Shown piece after piece: positions 31,901 through 39,821 of a stretch of DNA of 64,000 bases (its first letter is position 1; the number at the start of each line of letters is the position of its first letter). The DNA lies in the NCBI GenBank assembly GCA_949987565.1, contig OX465104.1:6830448-6894447 (forward strand). The letters are read 5' to 3'. Origin of the DNA: Luidia sarsii. Its lineage: Eukaryota; Echinodermata; Asteroidea; Paxillosida; Luidiidae. Under the pieces are notes generated by a model. That model was not told the DNA's origin. It was given only the letters and a program-made list of their open reading frames with translations, and made no database searches. The position numbers and the translations under genes are program-made.

Positions 31901-32616
31901 TCAATCCGAAATTGCTCGGCACATGTTGAGAGTGAGGGTGACACAAGTGTGAGACGTAAGATCGTAAGACGTGCTTTTCCCCATACGCATATTGCTTCAG
32001 TGGCGGCCACTCAAGGCAGTGTCCGATATAGGTTGCCGTGTACACAAACAAACAGCAGTAGTGCTACCCTCCTCCCCAATATGCATCAAGATAGAAGTAT
32101 GGGGAACCTAAACCCAAATTAAACCACCAATTGTAATGTAGACAACATTCACAGTCTGGCACAACCACTTGCCGACAAAATTGGACTAACAGTTTTCCAA
32201 AAATTCATGATTTTGTGGCGCGTATGTTTATAGGAATGGTACGGTAAAGCGCATGTCCTGTACACAGTGCCCGTTGTCACTGCTGACCGTCGTCCGGTTG
32301 GTAAATACACGTCACAAAATCATGATTTTGGGGAATACTGCAAGTCCTATTTTGGGGGGCAAGTGGTTGCGCCAGACAGTGTCGTTTCTACATAAAAATA
32401 GTTGATCGATTGTGGATTAAGGGATTTCCCCACCCTTTCACGGTGATGAGGGAATCAAACCAAGATATGTCCCTCTGAAAAAAGAAAAGAAAACCAGCCT
32501 CAGAAAAAACAACAGCGTCGAATCTTACTTTCCTCGTGACGGGACACGTAGATCCTCTCGCTGGATGGCTCGCCCAGCTTGGTGGGCTCGGCGGCCCTGC
32601 TGGACGTGGAGGCCAT
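22947..32616 (-). CDS. STOM: Stomatin, complete, 6 coding exons
   Basis: SPFH/band-7 membrane scaffold that oligomerises at the cytoplasmic face of cholesterol-rich membranes and modulates channels and transporters. Minus-strand exons: 32616-32529, 28733-28630, 27150-26995, 26043-25784, 24864-24786, 23132-22947. The 873 nt encode 290 aa (human about 288). All phases agree. Residues 1-37 are hydrophilic. C38-C39 sit at the membrane edge and are candidate palmitoylation sites. The hydrophobic hairpin is about 40-63, with P56 at the position of the kink proline of human stomatin. The SPFH core follows: [69 protein letters not shown], then [18 protein letters not shown] and [17 protein letters not shown] in the C-terminal coiled coil. 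The start at 32616 has G at -3 and +4. An in-frame Met at 32802 would add an Arg/Glu-rich stretch encoded by a GA microsatellite and is less likely. The intron 2 donor GTGCCG is weak. STOML3 is a close alternative. Confidence 0.93.
23179..23558. mobile_element. MITE with TTAA-type ends (family B)
   Basis: Starts AAGCCCCTACGGAACGTTGG TAAGATCG and ends CCAATGTTGTGCC...CCTTTAAA. The interior (CTCGAGACTCGGTTGACGGA, ATGTTGGATCAGACAACGTA) matches 30062-30401 and 33757-34132. It lies in STOM intron 5, and its termini resemble family A. Confidence 0.75.
24480..24735. repeat. Degenerate hexamer repeat (AAAGYC-type)
   Basis: Repeats GTCAAAGCCAAAGCTAAAGT-like hexamers next to STOM exon 5, giving open Lys/Ala/Val frames in both strands that are not genes. 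Confidence 0.8.
25005..25770. repeat. Minisatellite of about 51 bp built from the hairpin MITE core
   Basis: About 12 units in STOM intron 4. Each reads GAGAAAGGTCCTGCTAGGAT then CAAAACGCCAGATCAAAGAC and a CACCTGCCTCT linker. The first part is the reverse complement of the SHMT1 intron 4 array unit. The right edge (25640-25770) keeps a MITE arm with CAGGCCCTCTAAA. The unit length differs from the SHMT1 array, so the expansion was independent. Confidence 0.85.
26385..26465. mobile_element. Hairpin MITE core copy
   Basis: GGGCCGACGTTTCGATCC...AGCAGGACCTTTCAAG is followed by CTTTGAGAAAGGTTCTGCTAGGATCGAAACG, a complete hairpin. It is followed at 26498-26590 by a partial fold-back arm (GGTTTACGGTGACACCATGTA). 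Both lie in STOM intron 3. Confidence 0.65.
26746..26941. mobile_element. MITE with CATCGTAAGTTA palindromes
   Basis: The ends CCAGGGGTCCATTTCA and TGAAATTGGCCCCTGG are inverted. The interior carries ATCGTAACTTACGAT and CTTACGATGGATTATTCATCGTAAG palindromes. Related sequence is at 38985-39050 and 48092-48250, and a distant relative is at 37370-37545. Confidence 0.65.
27175..27350 (-). repeat. tRNA-derived SINE (family 2)
   Basis: The minus strand reads GGGCTGGATAGCTCAGATGG, then CCAGAGGTCTCGGGTTCGAG and TCGCAGTCCAGTGAAAGG. Clear A and B boxes with a tRNA-like spacing sit 25 bp from STOM exon 3. It lies in an intron of a minus-strand gene and in the same orientation, so it is transcribed in that pre-mRNA. 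Confidence 0.75.
27507..27860 (+). pseudogene. Retroelement gag-like ORF remnant
   Basis: A plus-strand frame encodes about 118 residues with [13 protein letters not shown], then an in-frame TAA, then [33 protein letters not shown] and [16 protein letters not shown]. The pattern (Lys-rich segment, phenylalanine-rich GN...FEF block, amphipathic helix, IADxSxxGW) is typical of small N-terminal ORFs seen beside reverse-transcriptase or tyrosine-recombinase retroelements in invertebrates, possibly DIRS-like. No RT or recombinase is adjacent. It sits inside STOM intron 2, antisense to STOM. It is broken and non-functional. Confidence 0.5.
28045..28215 (-). repeat. SINE family 2 tail fragment
   Basis: Plus strand AGTCAACTAGTCTTTGCTGG, GGCGCCAGTCAGAAGC, CTGCAGGGATCAGGTC and TTTCATTCATGCGATGG match the tail of the SINE at 53320-53635 and 57255-57470, without the tRNA head. 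Confidence 0.65.
28812..29022. mobile_element. Fold-back element, diverged copy
   Basis: GCGGTGACACCACGTGAGTC and ATCTCTTTCAAGTTGGAGTAGGGCTCT reappear partly inverted at GAGCAATACTCCTTCCCAAAAGAGATGAG. The family is shared with 18668 and 38154. It lies in STOM intron 1. Confidence 0.5.
29080..29290 (-). repeat. tRNA-derived SINE (family 2)
   Basis: The minus strand contains GGCTGGATACCTCTGATGGT and CCGAGGTTTCAGGTTCAAGT, then CTGGTTCAGTCAAATTTTTC. Clear tRNA-like head in STOM intron 1. Confidence 0.7.
30062..30401. mobile_element. MITE with TTAA ends (family B)
   Basis: Starts TTAAAGCCCCTTGGTAAGAT and ends ACCAATGTTGTGTAGGGGCTTTAA, about 340 bp. Interior as in 23179-23558. A SINE family 2 fragment (GGCTCCGGTTCAAATCCCAG) follows at 30405-30455. 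Confidence 0.75.
31480..31600 (+). mobile_element. Hairpin MITE outer arm
   Basis: GTCAGGCCCACTAAATTTTG, ATTTGCATTTTGGTAATTTTAG and CAGTAAGCAGTTTGCAACAT reproduce, inverted, the left outer arm of the full copy at 38660-38845. Smaller scraps of the family lie at 29770-29830 and 30545-30600. Confidence 0.6.
32151..32382. mobile_element. MITE with long inverted ends
   Basis: CTGGCACAACCACTTGCCGA, CAAAATTGGACT and ATTCATGATTTTGTG on the left are matched inverted on the right by CACAAAATCATGATTTTGGG, AGTCCTATTTTG and GGCAAGTGGTTGCGCCAGAC. The arms are about 75 bp. It lies near the 5' end of STOM intron 1. Confidence 0.75.
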
Positions 32617-32699
32617 AGCTCGGCGCTGCGAGGGAGCCGGGCGGGCCCTGGGCGATGATTTTCGGGTCTTTTTTTTTTCTCCCGAGACGGAAACCAAAG

Positions 32700-32762
32700 A
32701 CGAAGCTGGCAGCCAGGTCCTTTCCTCTCTCTCTCTCTCCCCCTCTCTCTCTCTCTCTCTCG
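32700..32762. repeat. (CT)n microsatellite in STOM 5' region
   Basis: CT-rich run read as GA on the STOM strand, about 85-145 bp upstream of the chosen STOM start codon, so within the 5' UTR or promoter. It keeps the upstream frame open. Confidence 0.85.
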
Positions 32763-33194
32763 ATGCCGCACTCGGCAGAGACGAAGTCGTGGGTTCAGCC
32801 AATTTTAAAGGTCAATCTTTTGCCCCCCACCCCTTTACGCGCAGACGCACTGCGTCGATAAAGGAGGAGGGGAACGGGAGGGTGATACATAAACTTGCCA
32901 CCAGTCGAACATTTTGTGCTTCCCCATTTTGTTTACTTTATTGCAGGCTTTTATATATTTTTGTTGAAATCATTTTTTTAAAGCAAAATCGTGACTCAAC
33001 ACTGATGGGGTAGAAAATCAATATGCGCCAGAAGCACAGATATTTGAAAAAAAAAGAAAAAAAAAGAAAAATGCATGCGGATTGATGGAAAACATCTTTG
33101 GCGCGTGATTAACATAGACCACATAGTTAATCGGATGAAGCACGGAGCGTCTTATTCTAATTGAAATAGATTAATGGATTTATTCTGTTTTATT

Positions 33195-33371
33195 CTATTT
33201 AATATCGAGGAGCCGTATAACCAGTCCATAGTCCTTGGGCTTCTCCGGGAGAGGCCATTTGAAGGGGGGTGGTGGGGGGGGGGGGTTGAGAGGGCTTGCT
33301 GGATGCCGATACGGCTCCATTTGGGGGAAGGGAGCTGCTGAGACGATGCTGTAGAGGTCTACTAAAAAAAA
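33195..33371 (-). CDS. Possible terminal exon of an unidentified gene
   Basis: On the minus strand a polypyrimidine tract ending TTTTTTTTTAG at about 33370 is followed by an open frame of about 55 residues (VDLYSIVSAAPFPQMEPYRH, a run of seven prolines, FKWPLPEKPKDYGLV) and a TAG at 33195. AATAAA occurs twice within 25 bp after the stop. Acceptor, ORF, stop and poly(A) signals in the right order suggest a last exon. I recognise no family, I found no upstream exons, and the proline run comes from a G homopolymer. It could be chance. Confidence 0.25.
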   Translation of the reverse strand, partial: FFLVDLYSIVSAAPFPQMEPYRHPASPLNPPPPPPPFKWPLPEKPKDYGLVIRLLDIK

Positions 33372-33756
33372 AATGGCATTAGCCTGAGACCCACGCATCT
33401 GGCCTGGCCTCCATTAATACACATACCCGTCTGGGTGTTGCGGTCACATAATGTGCGTGTACGTGTACATGAATAAGACACGCGGTGCTGTCGCATGGCT
33501 TCGTATACCCTTTAGAGATGCGCACGGTAATTGCTCATCGCCCTGCTGCATAATGACCGTGCCCGGGCCATGTGGCCCGCCGTGTTTATCGTCGCCGAGC
33601 CGGCGACGGGAAGCGACGGGACCCGAGGCACGACCATCCCGCGCTGTAATTTGAAGAAGCATAATTGACACAATCCACGTCTAGACAGATTTGTATTGAC
33701 ACCAAACAAAATACTCTTAGTGATTTATAGGGGAAAAAAGAGAGTTGGAAACCGAC

Positions 33757-34132
33757 TTAAAGCCCCTACACGACATTGGTAAGATCGAAAAACAGAAATG
33801 TTTACATATTTACATGAAACTTATTTAGTTTGAAGATGGTTATAGAAGAAACCTCGCACTGAAATATTTCTGCCTAAAATGTTTTATTTTATTTTTACAG
33901 TAAAAGAAATCGTTTACGTCTCAAAGAGATCTAAACGTTTTTCTTTTTCGGAACAATACGTTGAATGTTGTATTTTCGCGAAACAAATGAAGCGGTTTTC
34001 ACCATTTCTCGAGACTCGGTCGCCGGATTGAGCTGAAATTTCCACAGGGGTGCTATTACATGCATATGTTGGATCAAACAACGTATGGATGCTATCCTTA
34101 GACCTCGACCAATGTTGTGTTATCCCTTTAAA
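33757..34132. mobile_element. MITE with TTAA ends (family B)
   Basis: Starts TTAAAGCCCCTACACGACAT and ends CCAATGTTGTGTTATCCCTTTAAA. The interior matches the copies at 23179 and 30062 (TTTGAAGATGGTTATAG, AAACCTCGCACTGAAATATT). Its left edge keeps the cleanest TIR of the family. Confidence 0.8.
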
Positions 34133-34149
34133 AGATGAGGTAAAAGACA

Positions 34150-34450
34150 CAAAATGAGAGGGCCTGACATTTCGATCTGGCAGCAGGCAGGACCTTCAAT
34201 CTCAAAGGGATGTTGTCTTTGCGAACGTTCCTGCTATATAGGATCAAAACGTCAGGCCCTCTACAGTTTTTTGAAACAAATATGGATGGCTTAAAGTTAA
34301 GTATCACACAATTGTTAACAAATTGCTTACTGCCCTTAAGATAATCACAATGCAAATATCCAGACATTATTAGGGGCCTGAGTGAAAATCCGATCTTTGC
34401 AGGACCATTCTCTGAAGCCATTGAGATCAATGATCAAAACGCCAAGCCCC
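34150..34450. mobile_element. Hairpin MITE copy, enlarged
   Basis: GGGCCTGACATTTCGATC...CAGGCAGGACC is followed by GGATCAAAACGTCAGGCCCTCTA, then CAAATTGCTTACTGCCCTTAAG and a second arm GGGCCTGAGTGAAAATCCGATC with GATCAAAACGCC. Two hairpins appear joined through the shared outer arm. Confidence 0.6.
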
Positions 34451-35230
34451 CCCCCCCCCTAACAAAAATGGCGGTTAAGATATTGTGCTGGAGCTGCAAT
34501 CTTATATTGCACTTGAAGAACGCATTAATTCAACACCTTCTAAATCAATCCATGCGTGATTAACGTAGGGCCAGTGAATACAAAAACCAAAACGAAACAA
34601 ACATCGTTATCAGACATGTCTGTTTTTTGCTTGGTTGCGTCGTCTTTGCCAAGGCTAATATTTCTGGTCGAATCTTCTACTCCACTGATTACACATAAGG
34701 CTCTTGAGTAGTGCGGTTGCAATGGCACCGCCAGTCATGCAGCGTCGTCAGCATATCAGGGACATATACAGCCGAGCGTCGAAGAAGATACGATTTGGCT
34801 AGAGCACAAAAGGCGCCTGGCTTTATCACGAGCTCGCGGCCTACCAACCAAAGCCTCGTGCGCATCTCAACGCTGAACGAAGGTCAGTCGAATACACGTC
34901 GATCGTATTGAATGTCCCAGGAATCTATGCCTTACTTATCGTGTGTATTCAATCCAGGGAAGACTTGTTATCATTCGCTCGGGATATATATTTTTTTGGT
35001 GCGCTCATCTCTGAACTCGAGCTTTCGCTTTCCTTCCTTGCCCTTCTCCTTCTCTGCGATCCCTTTCCTATACTGGCTGACGATCGATCGGTCTTTTTTT
35101 TTCCATCTGTTGCGATCTGATTTGTCTTTCGGTTATTCCTCCTCCATGTGTTATTTCGATAAGAATCTATTATCATTGTATCATTAAGATGTGCATGCAT
35201 GTATCGTAGGTTAGCATTTATAGATTGAAT
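34451..35230. other. STOM-sialyltransferase divergent spacer, no gene seen
   Basis: AT-rich sequence after a short C run (34450-34458). No splice-bounded ORF, TIR or tandem repeat was recognised. Confidence 0.4.
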
Positions 35231-35598
35231 TTAATGGCCCAATACAACATTGGGAAGATCGGACAATATCGAAGTCCACAGATTTCCTTCTAATCTACAC
35301 AGTTTGTAGATGGCCATGATAGAATCCTCATGTTGAAATCTTACGGTCTGGGATGCTGTACTTTTCAAAAAAATCTTCACTCAAACATCGACAAATAGTT
35401 TATTACTCGCCAGTAAAATATCACTTCTTACACTACAGAATGGTGCATGAACCGTGGCTTTTCTTTTTTTTTTCGACTTTCTTAGATCACTATTTGAGCA
35501 AAAACGCTCGCAGGATTTCTTTTTTTGAATGTTTTATGGTTTAACGCACACACCGTGGCAATCTTTTGACATTTACAAATGTTGTATAGTGCCTTTAA
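35231..35598. mobile_element. MITE with TTAA ends (family A)
   Basis: TTAATGGCCCAATACAACATTGG at the left and AATGTTGTATAGTGCCTTTAA at the right, 368 bp. The interior motifs AGTTTGTAGATGGCCATGAT and CATCGACAAATAGTTTATTA are the reverse complement of the copy at 10456-10818. Confidence 0.75.
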
Positions 35599-36239
35599 CA
35601 TCCTCACATTTTTATGTCTTCTATTTAGAGTTGTCGGATGTTGCTGTGGGCTTATTGGTATGCCATTCACGGTTGTTCTGTTTGTATAGGGCGTTCTAGA
35701 TAGTCTAGTATTCACTTACTTTTTACAACTGCGATGTGTGGGATACCTTAAATTTCAGACTCATCGGGCGTTCTTAATTTCAGACATATTTTGAATTACG
35801 TTATATCATGTGACAGACCTGTGTACTCGTGTTTAGCGCTTTGCGATTTAGGGCGTTACATAAATTTTAAATATTATTATTATACCAATATTATTATAAA
35901 CTTCTGCCATCCGTATATTATTTCTTCTCTCTCTTCTGTGTCTATCCAAAATGCATTTTGTCTCTGACAACGTCCTCCTATGATTAGATCTTCGAGCGGG
36001 CTAATAAATTTTTCCCTTAGACGTCAAACAATGGACATTGCAACTATATAGCCACCTTTCACTCCTAGTAGTTATGTCTCGAATCCGTGGTCACACCTTC
36101 AGGACCCTGGCTTCTTAATCGAGTCTATACCGAGGCTGCACGGTCCTGCGCCTAGCTATCAACCCCCCATCCCACCATAGGAAAATCAATAGCTATATGC
36201 CCGTGAAGCTTCGTCTGTTGTTGCCCTGATCTCCTGAAC

Positions 36240-37210
36240 TATTCCAAGGCACGTCTGTGGGGAGGGAGAAAGGGAGGGAGAATGGGGGAGATGGAGAGAA
36301 GGAGGGAGAGAGAGAGGTGGAGAGAGAGAAAGGGGGTGGGGAGAGACAGACAGACAGAAGGACAGACAGACAGACAAACTGAGACAGCAGACAGACAGTA
36401 GACAGACAGAGATATGTGACGGAAACGGGAATCGGAGAGAGACAGGGAGAAGGAGGTGGATAAAGAAAGGAGAGGTGAGAGGGTGTGAGAGAGGGAAAAT
36501 GAGGGGCAGAGAGATGGGGAGAGAGAGGGGAAGAGAGAGGGGGAGAGGGAGGGGATAGGTAAAAGAGATAAGTTTGTGTGCATGCACTTCTGCGTTTAAG
36601 CAAAAGAGACAGGGACAGACAATCCGGAAGGGGAGAGGGCAGGGATGAAGAGGGAGAGGCATGCAGCAGACAGACAGATAGGCAGAGACAGGGTGAGAGA
36701 AACGGGTAGAGGGGGAGAGACATGTAGAGGGGTGGGAAAAGAGAGAGAGAGGGAGAGGGGGAGAGGGAGATAAAGGGGGAGAAGACAGGGAGGAAGAGGG
36801 AGAGGCATGCAACAGACAGACAGATAGACAGAGACATGGTGAGAGAAACGGATAGAGGGGGAGAGACAGGTACGGAGGGGGTGGAGAAAGAGAGAGGAAG
36901 TGAGGGGAGAGAGGGAGATGGGGGGAGAGGTCAGAGAGGGAGATGGGGAGAGGGCAGGGAGGAAGAGGGAGAGGCATTCAACAGACATACATATAGACAC
37001 AGATCAGGGTGAGAGAAACGGCCGGTAGAGGAGGAGAGACAGGTAGAGGGATGGAGAAAGAGAGAGGGAGAGAGGAAGAGAGGGGAGAGAGGGAGATGAG
37101 GAGAGAGGGGGAAGAGGTGGAGAGATATGGGCAAAAAAGAGAGATGGCGAGAGAGGGGAGAAGGGAAGAGAGAGAGGGGGTGAGGGTAAGAGAGAGAGGA
37201 GGAGCTTGCC
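36240..37210. repeat. GA-rich tract with a minisatellite of about 160 bp
   Basis: About 970 bp of purine-rich plus strand with GACAGACAGACA runs. Blocks containing GGAAGAGGGAGAGGCATGCA and GTGAGAGAAACGG recur near 36634, 36784 and 36954, spaced about 150-170 bp, so it is partly a long-unit tandem repeat. The long Ser/Leu/Pro minus frames are artefacts. Confidence 0.85.
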
Positions 37211-37929
37211 TAACTCCTCCACCTTGCCAACAGGCTGACTCCTATTGGGGCTTACATAACCCCTATAATGCCAAACGGGGAGCATCTGCAGCAAGATTTT
37301 TTATGCTCAAGCATACTTGCTCCTCGAGTCCACAAATGACCTCGACGAGCACCTCGGAATATATCCTGCAGCCGATTTCACGAAACTTCAAATGTTGCGC
37401 ACGCAACATTCTGTTGCATAACTTACGCAACATTTTGCTGCCTTTGCTAGAAAATACCGCTGAAAAGAGCCATTGTGGCGCAAGACTTACGCAACGTTTG
37501 TACATTGCGTAACTTACGCAAATTTTTCTTGAAATCGGCTACTGAGCAAGACAGTGCAGCCAAGACTATCAAGTGTCGGGCAAAACCGTTTGGCCGACAC
37601 CTGGTCTGGTTCTATCCGAAACGTTGGTCATCATCGTGCGTTGGTCATTGTAGTATACGCTCGGTCCAAGATTCGTCGGCGCACTCGTCCCTGGGAGTAG
37701 TTCCGCGATCCTAAGTACCGTATAATTATAAGCCCCGCAGACCTCGGAAGTCTTGGCAGTGATATTCCAACGGGCAATTTGATTTCTACACCACAGACTA
37801 GACCTCCTAAACACACCACATGCAATACAGCCAGTAAACAAACAACGCGTTAATGATAAACCACGCGGCAAACACTGAGCAATATTCATCGTGCGTGGTT
37901 GGGGTTCGATAATCCGCCGGTATTGATGT

Positions 37930-38064
37930 GTAGTATCGGAAGTTGGACTTTGTACCTCTGTGGACGCAGACAAAAAACATGGCCGCCGGCGGACAAAGCG
38001 AAGATCCGTGAATGTTTTCTGCGCGGCAACGGCCAGGAGTGGGTCCCGTTCGTTTTCAGTGAGT
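37930..38064 (+). promoter_or_regulatory. Candidate promoter and non-coding first exon for the sialyltransferase
   Basis: A CpG-richer patch carries AACATGGCCGCCGG (YY1-like) at about 37977 and a strong donor TTTTCA|GTGAGT at 38059. The next good plus-strand acceptor is TTTTGTATAG|G at 39779, 42 bp before the sialyltransferase ATG. A 5' exon here spliced to 39780 would be untranslated. On the minus strand the same patch holds a 57-residue frame ending in a hydrophobic stretch. I could not decide between these readings. Confidence 0.25.
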
Positions 38065-38153
38065 ATATAATTTATCGAGAATATTCTGCTTTACTTTGGC
38101 ACCAAGATGATTTTCATAACCGCATGCAGCAATTGTACACAATAAACTACGGG

Positions 38154-38393
38154 AATATAGGAAGGTTTGCGGTGACACCATGTATCAGGTCTCTTAAAGG
38201 AAGAGGTTTGGTTCTGAAAAGAACCTGAGTGGTAACTCGACGTTTCGACCAGTATGCTCTGGCCGTCATCAGGAGAATGTCTTGGGCTCGGTGGTGGAAC
38301 TCCTTATGTACCACTCAGGTTCTTTTCAGAACCAGACCTCTTCCTTTAAGAGACCTGATACATGATGGTGTCACCGCAAACCTTCCTATATTC
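38154..38393. mobile_element. Fold-back element with ribozyme-like loop
   Basis: The arms (about 79 bp) begin ATATAGGAAGGTTTGCGGTG and return inverted as CACCGCAAACCTTCCTATAT. Both arms contain CAGGTCTCTTAAAGGAAGAG and AAGAACCTGAGTGG or their complements. The loop (38231-38312) carries a hammerhead-like core on the minus strand. Confidence 0.85.
38231..38312 (-). ncRNA. Hammerhead-ribozyme-like motif (Penelope-type)
   Basis: The minus strand reads ACATAAGGAGTTCC, a spacer, CTCCTGATGA, a six-pair stem GGCCAG/CTGGTC around loop AGCATA, then GAAACGTCG. CTGATGA and GAAA are the two invariant hammerhead core boxes with stem II correctly placed between them. Stem III would be ACAU with ACGU, which is complete but for one A in place of G, as expected after CpG decay. 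Stem I (GGAG with CTCC) is in doubtful register. Such motifs are known from terminal repeats of Penelope-like retroelements. Activity is unknown. Confidence 0.45.
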
Positions 38394-38659
38394 ATTCACC
38401 CACCATGCAAAGCCTTAAGTCTTATTTGAACTACGGGAAGCAATATATCGCTTTGACTCCCCAATAACCAACCTTCTCGTATTGCTGACTCATAATTCCC
38501 ACTCGAATCTGTGTACATTGCTGCGTGTCCAGACTGCTTGTACTATGTCACTCATTGGCACGCTATTCAACCTGACCTACTCTTACATAAAACATACAAC
38601 AAAGAATTTGAAGAGTTCAAGACGAGCACCATTTTCTCGCCTTTCGGTTCAGTTACCAT

Positions 38660-38845
38660 GGATGTTTCAACAAATTCAAATTCGATATACAAAAATGTTG
38701 CAAACTGCTTACTGACTAAAATTACCAAAATGCAAATCTTAAAATTTAGTGGGCCTGACCGTTTCGATCCTAGCAGGACCTTTCTCAAAGGCTGCCAGGA
38801 TCGAAACGTCAGGCCCACTAAATTTTTAGAAATTCAAATTCGACT
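38660..38845. mobile_element. Hairpin MITE, full copy
   Basis: The left outer arm AATGTTGCAAACTGCTTACT, AAAATGCAAATC and AAATTTAGTGGGCCTGAC is followed by the core TTTCGATCCTAGCAGGACC, TTTCTCAAAGGC, then CCAGGATCGAAACGTCAGGCCCACTAAATTT. The arms are near perfect, so the unit folds into one long stem. This is the reference copy for the family, with a partner at 62150-62345. Confidence 0.8.
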
Positions 38846-38984
38846 AGTCCACTGTTCGTTGGGCACTTTGAAGGAAATGATTATATCCAATCGACCAACG
38901 ATTTAACGAAAATGTAACCTTCCTGGGTTTGACTTAATCAAACTCATTGTAACTCAAGGGTAACTGAGCTTGATGCACAGAAAC

Positions 38985-39050
38985 CATACGACCCATCACA
39001 ACTTACGATGGGTTATCCATCGTAAGTTGAATGAAATCCACCCCTGGTAT
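38985..39050. mobile_element. CATCGTAAGTTA MITE, short copy
   Basis: GCACAGAAACCATACGACCC, ACAACTTACGATGGGTTATCC and ATCGTAAGTTGAATGAAATCC match the middle and right end of 26746-26941. Confidence 0.55.
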
Positions 39051-39800
39051 AGTTAATAAATACATATTGAAGGAAGTACGGTACACTGCATGGATCGGTA
39101 AATAGATTTCGTTGAGGGCTGAGCTATCCCTAAGCCTTTACAATGAGTTCCGATACTGCAATAATGTACAGTCAGATGATTTACGCCATTACAAATTCTA
39201 CGAACATTATAAACGTTTTGCAGAAAAGGCGCTCCATACACGTTCGTTCTTAGCATGTGTCGTCAGTGAAGAACCACGAAGAGCCATAACACAATCAAAT
39301 GCATTTATCCTTGGTATAACGAAATTCATTCTAACCCTTTCACTAATTAATGAGCCAATTTGGCACCAGAAAAAGCTTTTCACTTCGTTCCTACGCGCAC
39401 CAAATTGGCTCAATTAGTAACGAGCTTTGGTTGCCAGCGTGCCACTGATGGGAATCAAAGCCATAATGTGCACGTCACAGAAGATTCAACAGCGCCCTAT
39501 AAGCCTGTAATCACAGCAGAAGTTTTTTCTTGGTACTGAAAGGGTTATGCATATCATTCCTACATAAGTATGTCATTAGCATGTATATCAATTGAAAATA
39601 ATAGCGTCGTGTACAAAATATAGGCCTATGTACATGGGTATTGCATGCTAGATGCCTGTTTGATCTTTAATGATACAAAGCCATAGGCCCTAATAATTTT
39701 TTTCTAGCTTCACTTATACACGGCGCATAATGGTAATGCCGTCTGCATAATGGTTAACAACCATAATTATTTTGTATAGGCCTACAAGCCGATCGTGACA

Positions 39801-39821
39801 ATGGCCCAGTATCCGGACTGA
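39801..39821 (+). other. Seven-codon upstream ORF abutting the sialyltransferase start
   Basis: ATGGCCCAGTATCCGGACTGA encodes a six-residue peptide. Its TGA is immediately followed by the main ATG at 39822 with no spacer. If this segment is in the 5' UTR, re-initiation or leaky scanning would be needed. The first ATG has A at -3 and G at +4, a strong context. Confidence 0.4.

Noticed and set aside
32500..32802. Longer STOM N-terminus starting at 32802
   Set aside because: The added residues come from the GA microsatellite and the downstream ATG has a better context and gives the family length.
36186..37512. Long Ser/Leu/Pro minus frames and an Arg/Glu/Gly plus frame
   Set aside because: Translations of a GA-rich tract with a tandem unit of about 160 bp, low complexity in all frames.
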